Assembly: GCA_938039795.1 (NCBI GenBank) | Contig: CALHWU010000090.1 | Span: 1 to 10,811, forward strand | Direction: 5' to 3' | Length of the DNA stretch: 10,811 nucleotides | Source: an uncultured Muribaculaceae bacterium | Lineage (GTDB): Bacteria > Bacteroidota > Bacteroidia > Bacteroidales > Muribaculaceae | Shown: positions 7,645 through 10,811 of the stretch, piece after piece | Numbering within the stretch: position 1 is the first letter of the stretch | Layout: each line of letters starts with the position of its first letter | Notes under the pieces: model-generated | The model's input: the letters and a program-made list of their open reading frames with translations, nothing else | Databases searched by the model: none | What the model was told of the DNA's origin: nothing | Translations under genes and position numbers: made by a program

Positions 7645-7669
7645 ACTTCGGTTATTTTTTGAGAATTTG

Positions 7670-7706
7670 TTAACGGCTCCGAGGAGCCAAGTGTTTAATC
7701 CGTTAA
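7670..7706. repeat. Inverted repeats near the left end of the insertion sequence
   Basis: TTAACGG (7670-7676) and CCGTTAA (7700-7706) are exact reverse complements. Between them, partly overlapping the first arm, is GGCTCC-GA-GGAGCC (7675-7688), which can form a short hairpin. The CGTTAA core recurs at the right end (TTTTTTAACG, 9033-9042), so these may be internal transposase binding sites. The hairpin could also weaken transcription entering from outside. Confidence 0.45.
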
Positions 7707-7744
7707 AAATCTGATGTTTAGCATGAAAATTTAACACTAAAAAT

Positions 7745-7827
7745 TTGGTCAAGTCGCTGATTTTCAGCAACTTTAAGGTTATTCTACGACTCTTAAAGAC
7801 ATGCTGATTTTCGAACTACTTGACCAA
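7745..7827 (+). promoter_or_regulatory. Fold-back structure around the transposase start
   Basis: TTGGTCAAGT (7745-7754) is the exact reverse complement of ACTTGACCAA (7818-7827), which is codons 6-9 of the transposase. RNA begun upstream of 7745 would enclose the ATG at 7801 inside a stem-loop; RNA begun after 7754 would not. A smaller hairpin GCTGA-TTT-TCAGC (7756-7768) lies inside, and GCTGATTTTC occurs twice (7756-7765 and 7803-7812). This resembles the known strategy by which some insertion sequences (IS10, IS50) block translation of read-through transcripts. Confidence 0.4.
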
Positions 7828-9021
7828 TATGAGGGCATCTGCCGGAGAGCTTTCTTAGGTTGCGCTACAAAGTTAAACAAAACTTTCAAGACAAACATCA
7901 TCGAGATACTGATTTTAATCATGTGCATACCGCGAAAGATAAACTTTCTTCAGCTTGGACGCTACGGGAGGCGTAAGGAACAGCGATACCGTCAGACATT
8001 CCGTAAGGATTTCGACTGGCTATGCTTCAATATGAACCTCGCCGCCGACCGTTTCCAGTATGGCATGAGGCGATTGGCTATCGCCATAGATCCAAGCTAT
8101 GTCTCCAAAGCAGGAAAGAAGACAGAGCATATCGGCCGGTTCTGGTCGGGATGCGCCTCGGCTGTGAAGCACGGACTTGAGATACTCGGTATCGCTGTGG
8201 TTGATGCTGACATTAAGGATGCGATGATGCTCCGTGCCGTGCAGACTCTCAATTCGACAGAACTTGAAGGAATGAATATGACTCTCAACCAGTGGTATCT
8301 TTCAGTATTGAAGAAGTACAGAACTGATTTGCTGAAAATCACTTCATTGCTCGTTGCCGATGCCGCTTTCTCCGTACTGCCGTTTATCGAGGGACTGAAA
8401 GAAATCGGTTTCTCACTGATAAGCCGTCTGCGTTCCAATGCGGTGCTGTATTACATCTACGAAGGACCGCGAACCGGCAAAAGAGGACGCCCCAAGACCA
8501 AGGATGGAAAGATTGACTTCTCCAATCCTGACAAAAGCAGAATGACCCGACTTGACATCGCTCCCGAAGAAGGCGAAGCCTTTGGACTTGAGGCATGGTG
8601 CAAGTCTCTGAAGCAGAAAATACGGCTGGTAATTCATTATCTTCCCGGAGGTGGACACCGACTGTATTTCTCAACCGATACCTCTGTCTGTGGCAAAGAT
8701 GTATATGACATTTACCGGACACGATTCCAGATTGAGTTCTGTTTCCGGGATGGTCACCAGTTCACCGGACTGCTCGACTGTCAGGCGCGCGATGAAAAGG
8801 CTTTGGATTTTGCCTATAACGCCTCGCTTGCTGCCGTCAACATCACTAAGGCATTGAGGAAGCAGACGATGACGCCTTTTTCTATTGGTCAAATTAAGTC
8901 TCTGATGGTCAACGCCCATTTCATAAAAAGATTTTTTGACCTGAGCGGAATTGACCCGAACAAGACTTTAAATGCTAAACTTGTCAAAGAACTCTTTGGC
9001 TTGGCGGTGGATGCCGCTTAG
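7801..9021 (+). CDS. IS4-like DDE transposase
   Basis: This 406-residue transposase cuts and joins the element's ends using a two-metal RNase H-like active site. The likely DDE triad is D97 in AIAIDPSY, D187 in LLVADAAF and E312 in YRTRFQIEFCFRDGHQ. The last motif follows the IS4-type Y-(2)-R-(3)-E-(6)-K spacing at Y305, R308 and E312, but position 319 is histidine, not lysine. A long insertion with a GKRGRPK-type basic segment (226-232) separates the second D from E, as in insertion-bearing IS4-group enzymes. The N-terminal 80 residues are basic and probably bind the ends. The frame is intact from ATG to TAG. Start chosen as the only ATG giving full length. The IS4-group label is by motif; the exact family is unknown. 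Confidence 0.9.
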   Translation: MLIFELLDQYEGICRRAFLGCATKLNKTFKTNIIEILILIMCIPRKINFLQLGRYGRRKEQRYRQTFRKDFDWLCFNMNLAADRFQYGMRRLAIAIDPSYVSKAGKKTEHIGRFWSGCASAVKHGLEILGIAVVDADIKDAMMLRAVQTLNSTELEGMNMTLNQWYLSVLKKYRTDLLKITSLLVADAAFSVLPFIEGLKEIGFSLISRLRSNAVLYYIYEGPRTGKRGRPKTKDGKIDFSNPDKSRMTRLDIAPEEGEAFGLEAWCKSLKQKIRLVIHYLPGGGHRLYFSTDTSVCGKDVYDIYRTRFQIEFCFRDGHQFTGLLDCQARDEKALDFAYNASLAAVNITKALRKQTMTPFSIGQIKSLMVNAHFIKRFFDLSGIDPNKTLNAKLVKELFGLAVDAA

Positions 9022-9050
9022 CCTATGAATAATTTTTTAACGAACTATTG

Positions 9051-9056
9051 ATAAAT
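9051..9056. repeat. Target-site duplication, right copy (ATAAAT)
   Basis: This is an exact copy of 7635-7640, directly after the inferred right end of the insertion sequence. Deleting 7641-9056 rebuilds a continuous intergenic sequence in which GTTAAGAATAAAT runs into CGCTACTTTTG. Confidence 0.6.
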
Positions 9057-9059
9057 CGC

Positions 9060-9067
9060 TACTTTTG
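9060..9067 (+). promoter_or_regulatory. Core -7 box of the beta-propeller lipoprotein gene
   Basis: TACTTTTG matches the consensus TAnnTTTG, 17 nt before the ATG at 9085, giving a leader of about ten bases. In the rebuilt empty site an ATTG (7622-7625) lies 18 nt upstream and could have been the -33 element. The insertion sequence now separates the two. The present -33 position is in the T-run of the element's right end (TTTT at 9035-9038, 21 nt away). Confidence 0.5.
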
Positions 9068-9084
9068 TGAAATTTAAATTCAGC

Positions 9085-10209
9085 ATGAAGCAAAACAGTA
9101 TTGGCAGTCTTCTTCTGGCGGCTGCGATGATATGCGGTGGCTGCAGCCACAGCTCGTCGTCGGGCGCTTTGGCCGATGGCGGCGTAGTAGTCGATACGCT
9201 GTATATTTCGGCATCGGGTGATTTTTATGATGAGGCGGTCGGGCGCATGCCGTCTCCGGAATTCGTGATTCTCAAGGAGGATGATGCCACGATGTATTCC
9301 GAGATAACCCGTCTTGTGGATGCTTACGGCAAATATTTCGTTCTGGATTCATGGAGCAGCCGCAAGCTTGTGGCATTCGATCATCAGGGCAATCCGGTGG
9401 CGAGCTTCGGCAAGCGTGGCAACGGACCGGGTGAGTTCGTAATTCCAAACGATGTGTTTGTCGACAGCCAGTATGTGTATCTCGCCAACGGCCCCGGACA
9501 GGCTATTCTGAAATATGATCATGAGGGTAATTATCTCGGCAAGATTGACACACCGTTTTATCCCGGCAATTTCGTGAAGCTTGCCAACGGCAAGTTCCTA
9601 TTCCATTTTTCTCACTCCGGGAAGATAAATTCTTTCTTATGCATTACCGATTCTCTCATGAATCCGGTGAAGGAGATGCTCCCGTTTCCGGAGAATTATG
9701 TCGGAGGCTGGGGTACAGGTAACCCTTTCCGTATGACTGATAAGGAGATAATATTCTATTCGTCACCATCTGACACAATCTATCATCTTGATATGACCGG
9801 AGAGATTATCGGCAAGACAATCCTTCAGTTTGAGCACGGACCGGTCAACGAACTGGCCAAACTGGATTACATAAAGGCCGACGAACAGGGATTGCTTAAA
9901 GAGGGCGGAGTGCAGCTGATAGATAATCCCGTTGTCACAGCCGATGGACTCGGTTTCGGACTGATCTACGATGCATCGGTCTATCATTATCTTATATTTG
10001 ATAAGAAGTCAGGCAAGAGCGGAGTGCGTAAATATGGCGATCGTATGTCGGCTTTCAGCCTTGTGTCGCCAACGGCCATAGGCGAAGGCGGACGTCTGAT
10101 ATGCCATATTGATCCTGTGATAATGGACGATCTTGCCGATATCGAATCTCTCCCCGACAGCGTGCGCGATGCCCTCGCCGACGGCTGCAAAGTCCTCACC
10201 ATCTTCTGA
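9085..10209 (+). CDS. 6-bladed beta-propeller lipoprotein
   Basis: This 374-residue protein is exported and probably lipidated. A hydrophobic signal (SIGSLLLAAAMICGG) leads to C20, with Gly at -1 and -2 but an unusual Cys at -3. The tail after C20 (SHSSSSG) lacks the acidic residues that mark surface-exposed Bacteroides lipoproteins, so a periplasm-facing anchor is likelier. Repeated blade-like units are visible, for example YFVLDSWSSRKLVAFDHQGNPVASFGKRGNGPGEF (84-118), with the GxxGxGPGEF turn typical of Bacteroidota 6-bladed propellers (PF17170-like), then YVYLANGPGQAILKYDHEGNYLGKI. The function of this family is not established; ligand or protein binding is a guess. A GTG 18 nt earlier (9067) is in frame, but it overlaps the -7 box, so I chose ATG 9085. 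It was probably divergent from the efflux operon before the insertion. Confidence 0.87.
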   Translation: MKQNSIGSLLLAAAMICGGCSHSSSSGALADGGVVVDTLYISASGDFYDEAVGRMPSPEFVILKEDDATMYSEITRLVDAYGKYFVLDSWSSRKLVAFDHQGNPVASFGKRGNGPGEFVIPNDVFVDSQYVYLANGPGQAILKYDHEGNYLGKIDTPFYPGNFVKLANGKFLFHFSHSGKINSFLCITDSLMNPVKEMLPFPENYVGGWGTGNPFRMTDKEIIFYSSPSDTIYHLDMTGEIIGKTILQFEHGPVNELAKLDYIKADEQGLLKEGGVQLIDNPVVTADGLGFGLIYDASVYHYLIFDKKSGKSGVRKYGDRMSAFSLVSPTAIGEGGRLICHIDPVIMDDLADIESLPDSVRDALADGCKVLTIF

Positions 10210-10254
10210 ATAGTTTTGGCTGGATCCAGATGTTGAAAAAAACGTCGGGGAATA

Positions 10255-10286
10255 TTTGGAAATGCGAACACGATGATGTAACTTTG
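10255..10286 (+). promoter_or_regulatory. Consensus Bacteroidota promoter of the candidate RNA
   Basis: TTTG (10255-10258), 20 nt, then TAACTTTG (10279-10286): both boxes and the spacing match the primary-sigma-factor consensus described for Bacteroides. It begins 46 nt after the lipoprotein stop and predicts a transcription start near 10293. It is the best promoter in the window. Confidence 0.75.
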
Positions 10287-10292
10287 CGTTAT

Positions 10293-10583
10293 AAAGATGA
10301 AGCGAGAGAGCTTCAGCGACAAAAGAGAATTCATTGATAAAAGGCATACCACATCAAAGTAGATTGGGAAACTCATCAATTACAAATGAAATGCCGAGAC
10401 AAGCTTAGCCGTCCGATGGCGGGCCCCATCCCCCTCGGGGGAGGCTTCTATGCCCAGGCGGATTACAAAGGCCGGCGAGCTCTCAAATCCTGTCATCCGG
10501 AGTTTCATCGCATCCTTTGATGTGGCTCTTACAGAAGCGGTGCTTCAATGCTGCGTAAAGCGTTGAAGCACCGCTTGCTTTTT
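10293..10583 (+). ncRNA. Candidate structured non-coding RNA, about 290 nt
   Basis: A consensus promoter and a strong terminator delimit this segment. The body has nested long-range complementarity. The outer helix CCACATCAAAG (10349-10359) pairs with CTTTGATGTGG (10515-10525). Just inside, GAT (10362-10364) can pair with ATC (10512-10514), and GAAACTC (10368-10374) pairs with GAGTTTC (10500-10506). Local hairpins include TGAAGC/GCTTCA (10298-10315) at the 5' end and TCCCC-CTCG-GGGGA (10429-10442). The arms are in order and symmetric, with 8 nt on each side between the 11-bp and 7-bp helices, which is hard to ascribe to chance. I do not see hallmark sequences of RNase P RNA, tmRNA or SRP RNA. 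A 6S-like RNA cannot be excluded. Two short ORFs inside look incidental. Confidence 0.45.
10535..10583 (+). terminator. Strong rho-independent terminator of the candidate RNA
   Basis: AAGCGGTGCTTCAA (10535-10548) and TTGAAGCACCGCTT (10563-10576) are perfect 14-bp reverse complements. Four further pairs (one G-T) extend the stem inward to 10552/10559, leaving a six-base loop. A run of five T follows at 10579-10583. There is no T-run on the opposite strand, so it acts on plus-strand transcription. Confidence 0.88.
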
Positions 10584-10613
10584 AATAGTTCAGTATTAAT
10601 TTAATCTAATAAA

Positions 10614-10703
10614 ATGACTATATTTGCAGATAATTTAGTTATAGTAGCTAATTTAGCTATTGTAGCTATCATAGCTATTATACTCACCTCAACTAATTTT
10701 TGA
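10614..10703 (+). CDS. Possible 29-residue hydrophobic peptide across the tandem repeats
   Basis: An ATG at 10614 opens a 29-codon frame that begins MTIFADNL, continues through the 9-bp repeats as an Ala/Ile/Val-rich segment and ends ILTSTNF. Its stop is three bases before the four-helix bundle start. Composition would suit a one-pass membrane peptide, and close spacing would suit translational coupling. Against it, the best -7 box lies inside the frame and no ribosome-binding site is visible, so the transcript from that box would not encode it. I consider a chance frame through the repeat more likely. Confidence 0.2.
   Translation: MTIFADNLVIVANLAIVAIIAIILTSTNF
10619..10626 (+). promoter_or_regulatory. 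Possible -7 box upstream of the four-helix bundle gene
   Basis: TATATTTG fits TAnnTTTG and is followed by CA, as is common at such promoters. The -33 region (about 10596-10599, TTAA) is weak. Transcription would start near 10633, placing the 9-bp repeats at the very 5' end of a leader of about 74 nt. Confidence 0.4.
10636..10680 (+). repeat. Five tandem 9-bp repeats, consensus TAGCTATTN
   Basis: Five adjacent units run TAGTTATAG, TAGCTAATT, TAGCTATTG, TAGCTATCA, TAGCTATTA; the last three differ only at the final two positions. The array ends 26 nt before the ATG at 10707. The unit is a multiple of three. One frame crossing it is open (10614-10703) and reads as a repeated Ala-Ile-Val/Ile pattern; the other two contain stop codons. 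Confidence 0.75.
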
Positions 10704-10706
10704 ACC

Positions 10707-10811
10707 ATGAATGACTATGATTTCGCCCGCCCCAAGACAAGCTATCGTAACTTGAGAGTTTTTCACAAGGCCGAGGCGATCTATGATCTGACTTATTATT
10801 TTCTTCAAGGG
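10707..10811 (+). CDS. Four-helix bundle protein (23S rRNA IVP/bS23-like), N-terminal part
   Basis: The first 35 codons are visible and the gene runs off the window. The text MNDYDFARPKTSYRNLRVFHKAEAIYDLTYYFLQG, split here as SYRNLRVFHKA (12-22) and EAIYDLTYYFL (23-33), matches the first helix of the four-helix bundle family. In that family, (F/Y)xxLxVxxKAxxxxxxxY leads into a helix. The family (TIGR02436-like) includes proteins from 23S rRNA intervening sequences, the Avd protein of diversity-generating retroelements and many stand-alone Bacteroidota proteins of unknown role. The version with a C-terminal suffix domain is possible but not visible. The start codon follows a repeat-bearing leader and lacks a Shine-Dalgarno sequence, normal for this phylum. 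Confidence 0.72.
   Translation, partial: MNDYDFARPKTSYRNLRVFHKAEAIYDLTYYFLQG

Larger units (their letters stand above)
7641..9050 (+). mobile_element. Insertion sequence with IS4-like DDE transposase, about 1.41 kb
   Basis: A single transposase gene (7801-9021) is bracketed by imperfect terminal inverted repeats. The left end starts CAATACTTCGGTTA; the right end read inward starts CAATAGTTCGTTA. The first ten positions match at nine, and the match continues if one base is gapped. The direct repeat ATAAAT lies immediately outside both ends. About 160 nt precede the transposase and 29 nt follow it. The left noncoding part has several inverted repeats. The intact gene and matching target copies suggest a recent, possibly active insertion. 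I cannot name the element; ends were judged by eye. Confidence 0.72.
10210..10706. other. Gene-poor region with promoter, RNA-like fold, terminator and repeats
   Basis: No protein gene longer than about 45 codons is convincing on either strand in these 497 nt. In plus-strand order the region holds a strong promoter (10255-10286), a candidate structured RNA (about 10293-10583) with its terminator, a second promoter-like box (10619-10626) and five 9-bp tandem repeats (10636-10680). Each is listed separately. No terminator is visible directly after the lipoprotein gene. Confidence 0.6.

Noticed and set aside
7513..7770. 85-codon minus-strand frame upstream of the efflux operon
   Set aside because: It starts inside the insertion sequence, crosses its inferred end and the operon promoter, and has no recognisable protein features. 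It is best explained by A/T-rich sequence.
9067..9084. GTG start six codons upstream of the lipoprotein ATG
   Set aside because: The GTG overlaps the -7 box TACTTTTG, so it would lie upstream of the predicted transcript start. ATG at 9085 also gives a normal signal peptide.
10220..10229. Palindrome CTGGATCCAG after the lipoprotein gene as a terminator
   Set aside because: It leaves no loop unless inner pairs open, and no T-run follows on either strand.
10386..10520. 44-codon ORF and a 21-codon ORF (10297-10362) inside the candidate RNA
   Set aside because: Both are short, with no recognisable domain and no ribosome-binding site. The 44-codon frame overlaps both strands of the long-range helices, so RNA structure explains the sequence better. 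Conservation would settle it.
10707..10811. Diversity-generating retroelement suggested by an Avd-like four-helix bundle start
   Set aside because: No reverse transcriptase, template repeat or variable repeat is visible. Most Bacteroidota members of this family are stand-alone. Sequence beyond 10811 would be needed.

Overview
The window looks like a chromosomal segment of a Bacteroidales bacterium, probably Muribaculaceae or a close relative. Three things suggest this: Bacteroidota-type promoters (TTTG or TTG, about 20 nt, TAnnTTTG), weak or absent Shine-Dalgarno sequences, and typical families (6-bladed beta-propeller lipoprotein, split MacB-type efflux operon, 23S-IVP-like four-helix bundle protein). 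The family-level placement is an inference; I could not run a search.

Layout. (1) 76-1448, minus strand: a small His-rich lipoprotein followed by an AI-2E/PerM-family membrane protein, read as one unit. (2) 1449-1850: a 402-nt intergenic region with a hairpin just after the efflux operon, a minus-strand promoter, a strong minus-strand terminator about 35-60 nt after that promoter's likely start, and a further palindrome. The promoter and terminator could make a roughly 65-nt RNA or act as an attenuator ahead of the lipoprotein. (3) 1851-7466, minus strand: a compact five-gene tripartite ABC efflux operon in the order ATPase, permease, permease, HlyD/MacA-type adaptor, TolC-type outer-membrane channel. 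Gaps are 49 nt or less and one gene pair overlaps. (4) 7641-9050: an insertion sequence with a DDE (IS4-like) transposase. I infer the ends from a 9/10 terminal inverted repeat (CAATA[C/G]TTCG) and a 6-bp direct repeat ATAAAT on each side. (5) 9085-10209, plus strand: a beta-propeller lipoprotein. (6) 10210-10706: no convincing protein gene. It has a near-perfect promoter, an RNA-like segment with nested long-range complementary arms, an 18-pair terminator, a second promoter-like box and a run of five 9-bp tandem repeats. (7) 10707 to the edge: the start of a four-helix bundle protein.

How it fits together. Removing the insertion sequence and one target copy rebuilds a 202-nt intergenic region with divergent promoters for the efflux operon and the beta-propeller gene. 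The insertion lies between the two core promoters. Its left end places an outward ATTG 18 nt from the efflux operon's -7 box, where the rebuilt empty site has no TTG, so the element may have altered efflux expression. The least explained part is 10255-10583: promoter, folded body and terminator with no clear ORF, which I read as a candidate undescribed structured RNA.
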